Shown here one piece after another: positions 9,390 to 20,019 of a DNA stretch of 64,000 bases. Where the stretch lies: assembly GCA_946811185.2 (NCBI GenBank), contig OX328096.1:66773345-66837344 (forward strand), given 5' to 3'. A program made the position numbers and the translations under genes. The stretch comes from Hippopus hippopus (taxonomy: Eukaryota > Mollusca > Bivalvia > Cardiida > Cardiidae). Position 1 is the first letter of the stretch; every line of letters begins with the position of its first letter. The notes below the pieces were generated by a model, which was not told where the DNA came from, made no database searches, and worked only from the letters and a program-made list of their open reading frames with translations.

Positions 9390-12300
9390 ACAAATCCTGC
9401 GTCATTGGCGCAATTTTAACTCAAATGACCCCCAAGATAAATAACAGTGCGTCATCAGTGACGCAACTTTCCAAAATCTAAAACATCTAGAAAATTGAAT
9501 AGAGCGTCATAAATCCATGTCTGTTCTTGCTTCCGTATCAGACGAACACCGTTCTTTTTTTTAACTACATGGTTTACTTTAGATAAAAGTGGTTTTCTGA
9601 TAATTTATTTATAGAATAAGACTGGTTTACGCATTATTGCCATAAAGTACTTCGGACATGTGTCGTAAATACCGGCCCAGACAAAGTCTTGGTTGGGTTC
9701 TCTGTATTTCAAAGCTTATTTCATGCGACTTCCGGTAGATAAAAGCACACATTACCAGTCTGTTGTGTTCGCAGAAAATAATATCACAAAGAAGTAAACT
9801 GTAGCATTCTTTTTTATCGTCTTCTTCCTACATGTGCCAATCAAGCAACGTCAAGCAGCGATTCAGACAAGAATGCAGCGATTCAGACAAGAATGTTTCT
9901 GTCAAAAACTGAAATCGAGCATTCCAATAGAAATGACTAACAGACTTTTACTTTCTTGGAGTTTAAAATTACTTATGTATGCAAAAATAGTGCTTTTTTC
10001 TGTGTGTCTCTCTGTTGGGAGACTGATTTTGAATCTTAACAGAAAGTAAACTGTTTGGTATTTCACAATCCTTTGCTTAAGACATACTTATCATGTACCC
10101 TTAAAGATGTATTAATGACACACGAAGACACATGCAACAGAATTTTAAAATATCAATGGTTTAGTTGTGTCGCCAAAAAGTCATTAACATCCGTTACAGC
10201 ATTTTATCTCATGTTGGGAAAGTCTAACTTAGAGCTGTTTGCCTAAAGATTACTGTCTGAATATTCTTTTATGCTTGATATTGAGGATTTTATAGCCTAT
10301 GGATCACAAAAACCTCTGTCATTCGAAAAAAATGCATCGCTGATATCGAAGATAGCATTCAGACAAAAACTTGTTTAACCTCTGTTACCAATGTTTTGCC
10401 AAAACCGTTATCAACTGACATCTGTTGAACATGATGCTTAAAGGAGAATACCAAATACTAAATAAAACTATATGAATCATTCTCATAATAATCAGAAAAA
10501 GGGCCTTTTCTGATCCAAAACATATGCTAATTTTAACATCTGTAACCTTTAACATCCGTGACTAAAATCAATACTTATCGTTTGCCGTTTGTAGACGTTA
10601 CACTCTACCTGAAATACCCTGTCTTATATTTATCCTCTATCTGACTTGCCAACCTAACAGTACCGTGACAAAAGTCATTCCACCTTTGTAAGTGAGCACA
10701 GTTAAATGTTTGGTTTGAACTCCAGATAGAACTACTTAGAAGCAGGTCATGATGAAAATACCAGACCCTGTTCCCTCAGGAAAGTAAAATCGGACTTAAA
10801 AATTAGGCCTTGAAATGGTTGACAAGATTGAGAGTGAAGGCAAAGTGTGGCTTAAAGTGCAAGAAGGTTTAGTTACAGTAATTTAGTTGGTTAACTTCTG
10901 TTACTTAGATCAGAAAATCTTGAAAACAGTACTAGAACATTTGGTCGATTGTGAAGCATTCTACAAAAACAATGTATACTTGTGCTTCAAAGAAATCATT
11001 AAGAATATGAATTACATAGGTTTAAGTACTTTAGCTTTCGGTATTTTTTTTCATTTTTTGTGGCTAAACTTTGCTAGACTTATTTCTAAAATCTGGATCA
11101 ATGTTTTCTAAGACATACATCTTTTGTTTAATTGTTCCTCAAGTTCAGTAAAGTTAGCTTTGTTTTTAGTCATTTTACTACTTTTTCATGTCAGTAACAC
11201 AAGAACATCGGATTTTTTTAACTTGTGAAATTTTCTTTTTAACATCCGTTACATTCTTATTGACATTTTAAATTTCAAAAATGAAGAATCATGGTCCAAA
11301 TTACTAAAAGGAAATTACTCAGTGATACATTCATTAAAATAATTAAGTATGATAGGCATTGAAATACCCAGCCAAAGTAAAAATATTTTAACTGAAAGTA
11401 ATTCGAAATTTCGGAATCAGTTTGAACAAAAAGGTATAGCTACGATATTGTGCCTTAATTTTCAATCAAACTCAAAACGATCCAAAAGTTCCGGCTTAAT
11501 TCCTACGGTACCACATACTTATATCTTCAATAAAAGGGTGTGTTTATATATGTTGTGTTAACAATTTTCACACAATAGATGATACAAAACTTGAATTTTA
11601 TGAATTAACATCCGTTACTCCAATATATAGTCAATTGCTTAAAACATTTACAACAAGAAAACGGTAGATTCTCATGAAGTGTAACTTCAGAATTTCATTA
11701 AACCAAGATAAGATTTTGTTGTGGCACATTTTTTATCAAAATTCTAAGACATGCATTTTTCATGTTTTTGGCATTCTTGTAAGTACATAAAAAATAGGAA
11801 TGACTGTACTATCAGGGTCAGAATTTCATTTTTTTTTCCACTTGCAAATTTTAGCAAGTGGTATTTTTTTCCACCCGCAAAATTAAAATTGAACTTGCAT
11901 TTTTTTGAAGCCCAGCATGCCTATCAATGGTGGAGAACAGAGTGCCAGTACAAACTGATCAATTCTTATCTATTTATTAACCTGTCGACTAGCCACAACA
12001 ACCAAACAATATATGAAGAACCTTAATTGATATTAAAACCATGATTTAACTATCAATTCAATTCCAGTTTAATATCTGTTCTCAAACCAAGTTAAATTTC
12101 CATAAAATTTACAATGGTGCACTATTTTGTTAATGATTACAGACGTATCACATCCAAATATCTGCGTGTTCAATAACTGGTATAGCGAGTCCACCATTTC
12201 TGACTTGGCTCTCGTTGTTATTTGTGCATGATAACTATCTTTTCAGGAAAGATTGACAAATATTTCTGTTTTATAATCAGAGATTGAATTCGCTTACCCC

Positions 12301-13770
12301 TTTTTTTTTCCCGTATAAAAAACGCAAAATCATGGTACTGACCATGAGTGCAGACGAACGCACTTGGCTCACTTAACTCATATAACAAACGACAACTTGG
12401 AGGCTTCAATGGCTACATGCAAAATTATTTACAGCCATTGTAGAAGGGTATTCTCAGTGCGACATGACCAATGTTTATGCACAATGAAAAGAATTACCTT
12501 ATATGTATTCATATGTAAAATTAATTACATTTTGGTAATTGATCTTCAATAATTTGCACTCGCATTTTTTTTCGCGTGCTTAAAATTTTTGCTCGAATTT
12601 TCCAATTCTGACTCACATTTTGCGAGTAAATACATAGGAATTTCAAACCCTAACTATCAAAAACATGCAAATTCATACTCTGAGGTATAAAGTCATCAGT
12701 TATAGGTAAAAAAAAAATCAAAATATTAATTAAACAGCCGGTATCAGTATGGCTATGAAACTATCTACTTGGACACCTAAACTTGCACAACACAAAAATC
12801 TAGTGTGAAGTTTCCTCTCCACAATTAACTTTTTTTACTGGGCCTTTTCAATACTGTATTAGGTCTACCACAGAAAATTACAACTTACCAGTCTTTCCAT
12901 GTCAAAACACATAGTCTTTTTTAAAGATAAATCGTCATGGTAAAAAAAACATGAAAACTCATGACAAAAAAAAAAATGTCAAAAAGACCTTATCCAATCA
13001 AAAGCCCTTCAATCTGTCTTAATCAGCTTCGATAATGACTTTTATCAGCTGACTTGCATACACACCATATAGAAAATAAAACAGGAACTAATGCCTCTGT
13101 TCATTCACCAGAAAAAAGTTTATTATAAGGTTAAATGTGTTCCAAACTTTTTATGTTTTGTCAGTATTTTTTCCCAAATCTTGACATTTGTCGATGATTT
13201 TTTTTCCCAATTTTGCCAGCCTTTTCCCAAAATGCCTGTATAAAGCCCTGATTTAATTTGCATTTGTCAAGACTTCTCAATTGTCATGTCTCATTATTTT
13301 TCACTCACCCAAACCTTTGGATTACCCGTCATGACAAGCAAAATTTTCAAATTTTGCTAGTCTGATTTTGATATACATTTTCTTCAGAAAGGACAGATAT
13401 ATCAGAAAAAGTCAAAACTTCCACAGCTGTTATGCATGGAGGCTGTACAAATAAACGTTCGTATGATTTTGAAAGAAACATGCTGCAGAAAACAAAAAGG
13501 TATTTCATAGCACTTTAATGATGGTGCTGCTAAATTTTGAATAAAAGTGCTATGAAATATCTCAATGTTATGTAGAAAACAGCACAGCAAAAAAGTGAGA
13601 TACTAGAAAAAGTTGCCCATAATGAGCAGTTTCTCCTTTTTACTTTCTTTTACAAGAATATCTATTCATAATTTTTGTTCTTGCTTTATACACTACTTCA
13701 CCCTGATATTTTCAAAGTTTTCTGTGCCATGTTTCTGTCAAAAAGCTATCACCAGTAACTTTGTTCTCAC
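9390..13770. other. Largely unassigned AT-rich intron sequence with a recurrent 14-bp motif
   Basis: I see no coding exon here: reading frames are short and none shows a recognisable domain. TTAACATCCGTTAC or a close variant occurs at 10184, 10375, 10549, 10891, 11239 and 11605. A short inverted repeat around TATTTCATAGCACTTT lies at about 13500-13560. CACTTGC/GCAAGTG-type short palindromes occur near 11850. Confidence 0.5.
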
Positions 13771-14355
13771 CTGCAAAATTTTGTCAAGTTCTTTTTCAAA
13801 ATCCATGTTTAGGATTCGATCTGCCTCGTCCATCACCAAGAACTTAAGTGACCTTAAGTTAAACCCCTTGGTGTTCTCCAGATGATCTACCAGCCTGCCA
13901 GGTGTAGCTATGATAACATGAGGTTTTTTTGCCAGCATCATGGCCTGGGTCATCATGTCTATTCCGCCAACAATAACGCAACATTTCACCCCGATCGTAG
14001 CGCCAAGTGCTTCAAACTGCTCCGATATCTGAAAAGCTAGCTCCCTTGTAGGTGTCATTATCAGAGCAAAGAGACGCTGAGGTGTCTCTAGGAGTTTTTG
14101 AAGTATCGGTAGAGCGAAGGCCCCAGTCTTCCCTGACCCTGTCTCGGCTAACCCAATCACGTCTTTCCCAGACAAAGCTACTGGTAGTGCCTCTCGCTGA
14201 ATCTTGGTAGGTGTCTTCCATTTCAGACTGTCACAAGCTTCACATAAAACATCTTCTACCCCAAGTGAACGAAATGTTACTTCAGAATCATCCGTCTCTT
14301 CAATTAATTCATCTGCATCACTTTCATCCGACGAACGTTGCTCAATTTCCGCCAT
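13771..14355 (-). CDS. DDX47: DDX47 DEAD-box RNA helicase, coding exon 1 (residues 1-195)
   Basis: This is the N-terminal RecA-like lobe of an ATP-dependent RNA helicase of the DDX47/Rrp3 group. Members act in the nucleolus on pre-rRNA for 40S subunit production. An acidic leader (residues 1-25) precedes the Q motif (F28; Q53 in PTKIQ). Motif I is AETGSGKT at 70-77, motif Ia PTREL at 102-106, GG at 130-131, TPGR at 151-154 and motif II DEAD at 176-179. The wording around these motifs ([32 protein letters not shown]) is characteristic of DDX47 rather than of other DEAD-box proteins. The start ATG at 14355-14353 gives MAEIEQRSS. The exon ends at CAG|GTGAGA. There is no sign of decay. Confidence 0.96.
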
Positions 14356-14520
14356 CTTTGTTATTCACGTGTTGAGTCGGTGCATTCGGCAAATCTCGGG
14401 TGATTCTTTAGAAACTTAGTTACGGAATGTACCGAGTTGTGACGAGTGGTGACGGAGTTGATATAGCTTTTTGCTCGTTTAAAATTCTCACGGTTTATGT
14501 TTACAAACCTGTCTTTTTCA
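14356..14520 (-). promoter_or_regulatory. Probable DDX47 promoter / 5' UTR region
   Basis: The sequence just upstream of the DDX47 start codon is free of recognisable repeats and relatively CpG-containing (CACGTG, CGGTG, CGAG). No TATA box is evident at a convincing distance. The assignment rests on position only. Confidence 0.35.
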
Positions 14521-14794
14521 AATCATTTTGATCGAAATATTTCCGTGATACCTGTTTCCTATCCATAGAAAAATAACAGAGTGAAACACACACACAAAAA
14601 CGTATTTACTTGTCTGCAAATGTTCCGATCTGGTACAGTTATCTCCCTTAGTCTGCAGTGTAGAATCGAAAGTGAAACTGAAAGTAGGTTTTCTGAAAAC
14701 AGTACTTAACCATGACGTGGAAAGCAGATACAGATGTGGAAAAAAAGAGGGCGATGTTAAAAATTTAAAGTTTATTTCGAGGTAAAGATCTTTG

Positions 14795-14862
14795 TTGTCC
14801 TCCTCTGTCTGCCTGTCTCTCTCTGTTTCTCTCTCTCTCTCCCTCTCTCTCTCTCGCTGTCT
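14795..14862. repeat. CT/CTCT microsatellite
   Basis: A run of CT dinucleotides with interruptions. It produces the arginine/glutamate-rich spurious frame on the minus strand. Confidence 0.85.
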
Positions 14863-15161
14863 TTCATTCACTCTGTTGTGAACACAATATTTAATAGGCT
14901 ACATAAAATTGAATTTGGAATGATTGCTGAATTCGTTCCTAGCTCAAGCCACAGTGAGAAAACAGAATCAGAAGCTTTAGCCGCAAGTATAAGTAATGGC
15001 CTACGAATCGAGTAATTCCTATGACGTTGGATCTAGATGAAATACATTTCACGGTCTTCATGCGTCATGTGCTTGTGTCACGAAGGGCGGTTTGATAAAG
15101 AAAGCTTTTATATTTTAAATCAGATGTTGTACAATCTTTTACGGCGATGTGATTTAGTGTT

Positions 15162-15232
15162 TAGGTCTCCGTGCTAGTTAAGCAGCGTGCATTATGGCTA
15201 GTGCTTGGATGAGTGACCAAACCGTTGCACAA
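15162..15232 (+). repeat. 5S rRNA-derived fragment (pseudogene or SINE3 head), copy 1
   Basis: AGTTAAGCAGCG followed about 20 nt later by GTGCTTGGATGAGTGACC reproduces the order and spacing of the 5S rRNA internal control region (A box AGTTAAGC; C box TGGATGGGTGACC). The 5' part of 5S and a proper 3' end are absent, so a working 5S gene is unlikely. Confidence 0.6.
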
Positions 15233-15319
15233 ATAGGGGGCCTACGTTATGGCGGCAGAGGTTGAATTATAAGAAAAGCCTGATTGGAATTTCCTTACCC
15301 TCTTAATCTCCCCAGGGCT

Positions 15320-15386
15320 ATTTGAATGTAAGTCTCAGGATCGAGACTTCTATGAGTGCTTGGATGGGTGACCAAGCCGTTGCATG
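15320..15386 (+). repeat. 5S rRNA-derived fragment, copy 2
   Basis: GAGTGCTTGGATGGGTGACC at about 15354-15373 is an exact-looking 5S C-box segment, followed by AAGCCGTTGCATG as in copy 1 (AAACCGTTGCAC). The A-box half is not preserved. Confidence 0.55.
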
Positions 15387-15632
15387 TTAAACTTGCAATG
15401 CGCCATTATGAAATCTTTTTATGATTGTTATACGCATTTTAATTGTGATAAATTATAATAGTAACTTCCAACCTTCTGAATTATAATAGTCAATGGATTT
15501 GACAATCGTTTAACGCTCCCAACGCCGTATGCGAAAACAAAAGCATTTGTGGAAGGCAAAGACCAGACTGTACAGAACTGTATTGCTCTTTTAGTCAAGC
15601 CTAGAAGATGAAATTCTGAGTTTCAGTAAAAT

Positions 15633-17925
15633 GTGTTTTAACAGAACAGAACAGAACAGAACATTTTATTGATTTAACCTGTACAGGTTATCATCACATA
15701 TTATATTTATAATCATCAAACTACATTACGTGAATCATGCCCTAGACAGAAAAAAATCTAATATGATAAGCATACTATCGTATAGAAGAGAAAAAAAAAA
15801 AAAAAAAATATGGAAACTGAATAGAAATTAGTTATAAAGGTGTAAATTGCACTACTAGTAAAACTGGTACCATCTAATACAGAATTTGAGATGAAAACAA
15901 ATTAGGTACCAGTTAGTTCATTACGTAATGAAAAAGCCTCATATATATAATGACCTAGCTTCTTTATTATAACTGGGTTTTTGGAATTTAACAACTCAAC
16001 AAATTTGTACATGCTGGGTCTAACATGGTAATATTTTTTAATGTATTTCTTTCTTAGATGCAGGTAGATCGGACATATCAAAACGAAATGAAATTCGTCC
16101 TCTATGTCCGCCCTAGTGCATAAATTACAAACTCGTTCATGTCTATCAAGTCTATTGCTACCATGGCGACCAGTTTCGATGCTTAGACGATGGGATGAAA
16201 GACGTAGCTTAGATAAAACAATTCTATATTTTTTTGGAAGGAGATCTAAATATGATTCAAAACTGACCGTAGATTTAAAAAACTTATAAGAGCACATCGA
16301 GCTTTGCAATACTATTTCGTTACACCATGTCTGTTTGAAAACATCAATAGCTCGACTTTTAAATAAAACATGAAAGGTTTTCAAATTGACAGTATACGGA
16401 TCATAAAAAACGTGAGAAAAACCGTAATTGTCAAGTAATGTCTTTACATTTGACAACCAGTTCCTTTTATTGGTTGAAGTACATTCATTAAACATAAGGT
16501 TATAGACAGCCTTAATAATTGAATTATTACTTAGTAATAATTGGCACCAATACTTTATGATTCTTCCGTATCTATTTATACTTAAAGGATAGCGTCCCAA
16601 CTCCCCATATACGCCTAGAGTACTGGTTGATCCCTTAACATTTAGAATGCGCTTGCAAAAATTTAGATGTACTTTTTCGATGTCGTTGAACGTACCATAG
16701 CCCCAAACCTCGCTCGAATAGTGTAGAATCGAACCAACAAAAGCATCGAATAATTGAAGTTGAACTGAAACTTGTATATCGTATTTATTAATGTTACTTA
16801 AAAGGGTATTCAATGCTTTATACGACTTTCCAACTATAGTCTCCTGATTTTCCCTAAAAGAACCAGTGTAATTAAAAACTGTACCAAGATAATTAAACTT
16901 GTCAACGACAGCAAGAATATCTTGGCCAAAATGCCATTGTTCATCAGCGCGTAAACCCCCCCTTTTGCGAAAAACCATAACTTTTGTCTTTTCAGTATTT
17001 ACAGAAAGCCCCCATCGATCGCAATAAACATTCAGTAGATCCAGCCTGCGTTGAAGATCATTTGGAGAATTGCCAAAAATAACCATGTCGTCCGCAAAAA
17101 GAAGTATTACTAACAAAATATCATCTAACCTGAAGCCACATTCAGTATCATCTCTCAAAAAGGTTTCTATATCATCAAGAAATAAAGAAAATAAAACAGG
17201 GGAGATAACCTCTCCTTGTTTCAATCCAACGATGCAGTCAAAGAAATCTGAGTAGGAGTTATTCCCCTTTATACAAGTTTTTACTATGCTGTACATATTT
17301 TTTATGATGCGTAACATTTTTCCATCTATACCTAATCTAAACAGTTTGTACCAAAGATTACAATGATTAATGCTATCAAACGCCTTTTTCAAATCGATAA
17401 AGGCACAGTATAGCCGTCCTTTATCGTTCAGAACTTTATTAACTATTGCATTTAAAATGAAAATTGCATCTATTGTTGATCTGCCAGCCCTAAATCCAAA
17501 TTGTGCATCACTTAGTACATTATTATTTTTAATCCATTCATCTAACCTTTTGTTGATGACTCCAGTAAATATTTTAGAAAAGCAGCTAACAAGTGTAATT
17601 CCTCTATAGTTTTTGACGTCATTTGGATCGTTCTTTTTAAAGATGGGAACCAAAACACCTTTGGTCCAAAGCTCCGGAAAATGGCCACTATCTAAAATAG
17701 CATTAAATATATCAACTAAATGTGAGCCTAAGATATCAAAGGATTCGATAAAATATTCATTCAAAAGGTTATCTCCTGCGACAGATTTATTTCTCTTCAG
17801 ATTACGAATGACCGCGCTTATTTCGGCTACAGTTATAGGTTTATCGAGTTCCTCGAACGTACTTCGAGTGTTATCAAAGTTAAAGTTTTCACTAAAATCG
17901 AATGCTTCGGTGTCATTAACCATAC
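15633..17925 (-). mobile_element. 5'-truncated LINE with intact reverse transcriptase
   Basis: On the minus strand the element ends with an AATAAAA-like signal and several GTTCT units (15641-15664), a microsatellite-type 3' end seen in several LINE clades. At the other end the sequence switches near 17925 into family B sequence (CTCTGTGAAAA..GGCTTAACGCATCTG), so the copy was truncated during insertion there. No endonuclease domain or ORF1 is present. Confidence 0.8.
15902..17923 (-). CDS. LINE reverse transcriptase (ORF2 without its endonuclease part)
   Basis: A 673-residue uninterrupted frame from ATG at 17923 to TAA at 15902. RT motifs in order: NYRGITLVSCFSKI at about 105-118, QFGFRAGRSTIDAI near 141-154, motif A AFIDLKKAFDSINH with D177, motif B GLKQGEVISPVLFSLFLDD near 233-251, motif C FADD at 276-279, then SVNTEKTKVM. 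A Cys/His cluster near the C terminus (VCNLC..H....C) is the usual LINE tail. The frame stays open about 15 codons upstream of this ATG, but those codons lie in family B sequence, so the native start is lost. The intact frame suggests a recent insertion. Only retrotransposon function is implied. Confidence 0.92.
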   Translation of the reverse strand: MVNDTEAFDFSENFNFDNTRSTFEELDKPITVAEISAVIRNLKRNKSVAGDNLLNEYFIESFDILGSHLVDIFNAILDSGHFPELWTKGVLVPIFKKNDPNDVKNYRGITLVSCFSKIFTGVINKRLDEWIKNNNVLSDAQFGFRAGRSTIDAIFILNAIVNKVLNDKGRLYCAFIDLKKAFDSINHCNLWYKLFRLGIDGKMLRIIKNMYSIVKTCIKGNNSYSDFFDCIVGLKQGEVISPVLFSLFLDDIETFLRDDTECGFRLDDILLVILLFADDMVIFGNSPNDLQRRLDLLNVYCDRWGLSVNTEKTKVMVFRKRGGLRADEQWHFGQDILAVVDKFNYLGTVFNYTGSFRENQETIVGKSYKALNTLLSNINKYDIQVSVQLQLFDAFVGSILHYSSEVWGYGTFNDIEKVHLNFCKRILNVKGSTSTLGVYGELGRYPLSINRYGRIIKYWCQLLLSNNSIIKAVYNLMFNECTSTNKRNWLSNVKTLLDNYGFSHVFYDPYTVNLKTFHVLFKSRAIDVFKQTWCNEIVLQSSMCSYKFFKSTVSFESYLDLLPKKYRIVLSKLRLSSHRLSIETGRHGSNRLDRHERVCNLCTRADIEDEFHFVLICPIYLHLRKKYIKKYYHVRPSMYKFVELLNSKNPVIIKKLGHYIYEAFSLRNELTGT

Positions 17926-17986
17926 TCTGTGAAAAAAGGCTTAACGCATCTGAAAAAAATAACGACCCAGGTCAGACTGCGCTACC
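17926..17986. mobile_element. Family B remnant at the LINE 5' junction
   Basis: CTCTGTGAAAAAAGGCTTAA, CGCATCTG, ACGACCCAGGTCAGACTGCG: the left third of family B, cut by the LINE. Confidence 0.7.
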
Positions 17987-18109
17987 TAAACATTATTGGA
18001 AAAGGAGAAAATGCTAGTTATCAGCATTTTCTCCCTTTTCCAAAATGTTTTCAAAAGGCTTCTTTCTCAGGGTCCTTAAAAATCGGGATTTTGCGGTAAA
18101 GGGTTTTAA
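17987..18109 (-). mobile_element. Family A half element, reverse orientation
   Basis: The hairpin GGAGAAAATGCTAGTTATCA with its complementary arm lies at about 17994-18053. AGGCTTCTTTCTCAGGGTCC and GCGGTAAAGGGTTTTAA follow. The other half is absent. Confidence 0.8.
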
Positions 18110-18134
18110 AAGTTTCATTCATCACGGAGATGCA

Positions 18135-18363
18135 TTAACCCATTACCAAACAATCCCGAGTTTTTATGACCCTGAGAAAGAAGCCTTCTGAAAACATTGT
18201 GGGAAAAGAAGAAAATGCTGGTAACCAGCATTTTCTCCTTTTCCCACAATGTTTTCTACCCTTCCCAAAACAAATTTCAATTTTTGAGTCACGTTAATTT
18301 TGTCGTCTGCAAATGCTTCCAATTTGGACTAGTCTAAAATTATGTCGTTTGGTAAAGAGTTAA
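18135..18363 (+). mobile_element. Family A hairpin MITE, complete
   Basis: TTAACCCATTACCAAACAATC at 18135 and TTTGGTAAAGAGTTAA ending at 18363, with a long inverted repeat at about 18192-18255. It was probably inserted into a family B copy: GGAGATGCAT is on its left and AGAGCATGGCTCAT, a family B end, is about 10 bp to its right. Confidence 0.88.
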
Positions 18364-18542
18364 ACCCCCTTCTCCTAGAGCATGGCTCATTCTCAGATGT
18401 CGCAGGAGGTCGCGGGTGTATTTGACACTGAGAGTTAATATTTTATTGACATTGAACCATTCAGTTGCTGAAGCGAATAATTACACTATGGAGGACAGAG
18501 TGGATAAAAAATTACAATAGTCGATGGGTTACAATTGTTAGA

Positions 18543-18866
18543 GCAAGGACTTGAGAACAGCCCTGAAAAAGCATGTTTTGCTGGCCATGAAGATTCTGGT
18601 ATATATAATGTGAGAAAATCGCCGGCGATATGTTCAGAAGAGCGCCTGTGAACCCGCCCGCATTCATATTAATTCTTTTCTCAACGCTGACCTTTGTTTC
18701 GACGATGGTTATGTGAGAAAGCAGCCACTGGCTTGGAAAGAGTATTGTACGGAGCACTGGTAAAAGAAACTCCAGAAAAGCATGGATAGGTGCACTGAAC
18801 GCCGCGATATAATTAAAAATAATGTTGAAAACGGCGTTAAACACCACACAATCAATCAAGCAGTCA
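18543..18866 (+). mobile_element. tRNA-derived SINE, divergent head
   Basis: The body ACGCTGACCTTTGTTTCGAC, GTGAGAAAGCAGCCACTGGC, AAACTCCAGAAAAGCATGGA and GGCGTTAAACACCACACAAT matches the copy at 60468. The tRNA-like head is poorly preserved. Confidence 0.75.
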
Positions 18867-18889
18867 ACCAATCGCGGTGCCTCATTTAG

Positions 18890-19120
18890 TGATGCACAGG
18901 GCTTCAAGGTGGGGGGGAGGGGGTGTCGCTGGTTTGATTTCTCGACCAGTGTCTGTCCGTGAATTCATGATAAGCCAGGACAGTATTCATTTCCCTCTTG
19001 CCGTTGAACAATGTTTTTAGACGATGTTTTTATGGGAAGGCAGTCAGTTGCTTTGGAGGAATATTGTGTAAAATGCTTGTAAAAACTACAGGAGAGCAAG
19101 GACATGTGCTCTGACTGCCA
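18890..19120 (+). mobile_element. tRNA-derived SINE truncated by a family A insertion
   Basis: GTCGCTGGTTTGATTTCTCG (B-box type), AGGACAGTATTCATTTCCCT, GGCAGTCAGTTGCTTTGG and AAACTACAGGAGAGC follow the SINE body. It breaks off at CTGACTGCC, where the family A element starts with TTAACCC. Confidence 0.7.
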
Positions 19121-19122
19121 CG

Positions 19123-19712
19123 TTAACCCTTGACCACACTATCCCGAGTTTAAGCGATTTTGAGAGAGAAAGCTGTTGAAAACATTGTGGGGAAAAGGAG
19201 AAAATGCTGGTAACCAGCATTTTCTCCTTTTCCACAATGTTTTCTACTCGACTTAAAGTAACAATAGCCACCAAAAGTAAACAAAGCGGATGTTTAAATG
19301 CATTTAAATTGAAACCGTACCATTTAAAAGTATGGAATTTATTGTGAAGATGACAATCTGTTATTGTAGGGTCGGTCCAAGTACTAGTCGCTGGTAGAGA
19401 AATTAATTTCAAAAGCTACGTTAACAGTTGCCAGATCACTCTATCTTTTGTTTACTTTTTGCCTGATTTTGAAATTATTTTTCTGCCAGCGACTAAGACT
19501 TAGGCTGACCACACAATGACAGACCTTCACAGTATTTTCCATACATTTAAATGGTATGGTTTAAATTTAAATGCATTTTAACACCTGCATTGTTTTTCCC
19601 GCTATTGGGCCTTTAAAGTAAGTTTCATCATTTAAGTCACCCTTGATTTGTCGTCTGCATATGCTTTTGATTTGGAAAAGTCTAAAATTTTGTCGTGTTG
19701 TAAAGAGTTTAA
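19123..19712 (+). mobile_element. Family A hairpin MITE interrupted by a family D element
   Basis: The left part, from TTAACCCTTGACC through the hairpin, is 19123-19252. The right part with TTTGTCGTCTGCATATGC and TGTCGTGTTGTAAAGAG is 19617-19712. The 360 bp between them are a family D copy. Confidence 0.82.
19253..19616. mobile_element. Family D palindromic MITE nested in family A
   Basis: Bounded by TTAA at 19253-19256 and at 19613-19616. Internally symmetrical: ATGCATTTAAATT..ACCATTTAAAAGTATGG and TAGTCGCTGG near the left reappear as complements (CCAGCGACTA, CCATACATTTAAATGGT) near the right. It is younger than the host family A element. Confidence 0.8.
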
Positions 19713-19999
19713 CGCAATACAAACAAAACAAAATCTTAGCAAGGCCCACAAGAGGTAAATATATGTAGCATACATGGCGATTATTTCCCAGAAGATAAAC
19801 TCTTCATGTTTCGTAAGAGCATTTTTGTTTTCAAAGATGAGGCATGCATCATTGGATTTTCGTGTTGTAGCTAGTGTTTGCGAGTGTTGTTTCACAATTA
19901 ATGAGTGTAGTTCTAGTAAACCTCTGTCGTAAAATTAATGGTGCGTTTTTCATTCCTCTACTTATATTATGTGCTTCGAATTTTCAAGTCTTCACATAA

Positions 20000-20019
20000 T
20001 TATATTTCAGGTTCCAGCT
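20000..20019 (+). promoter_or_regulatory. Probable 3' splice site and start context of the polymerase-helicase gene
   Basis: ATAATTATATTTCAG ends at 20010 and is followed by GTTCCAGCTATGG, an ATG nine bases into the putative exon. The pyrimidine-rich AG makes a good acceptor for a 5' UTR intron. An in-frame ATG at 19969 lies on the intron side, so 20020 is the preferred start. The matching donor is not identified; GGTAAAT near 19754 is one possibility. Confidence 0.6.

Larger units (their letters stand above)
6775..13770 (-). other. DDX47: DDX47 intron 1 (~7 kb)
   Basis: The donor is CAG|GTGAGA, read on the minus strand with GT at 13770-13769. The acceptor is TTACATTTCAG|GTG with AG at 6776-6775. 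The translations on either side join without gain or loss of residues in the conserved KILQ-VIPKER segment, which supports the boundaries. The intron is packed with repeats in its downstream part and is mostly unannotatable AT-rich sequence between about 9390 and 13770. Confidence 0.9.

Noticed and set aside
14518..14871. 117-residue minus-strand ORF beginning with Arg/Glu repeats
   Set aside because: The first third is the CT microsatellite and the rest lacks a domain; it lies upstream of DDX47 without splice signals joining it.
15162..15232. Functional 5S rRNA gene
   Set aside because: Only the internal control region is preserved; the 5' third and 3' terminus with its T-run are missing.
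16104..18017. Plus-strand open frames inside the LINE (16104-16289, 17070-17255, 17370-17609, 17613-18017)
   Set aside because: They are antisense shadows of the reverse transcriptase frame and show no domain of their own.
19969..20019. Use of the upstream in-frame ATG at 19969 as the polymerase start
   Set aside because: It lies before a convincing 3' splice site (TATATTTCAG), and its 17 codons are AT-rich with no domain similarity; ATG 20020 starts right at the first beta strand of the P-loop domain.
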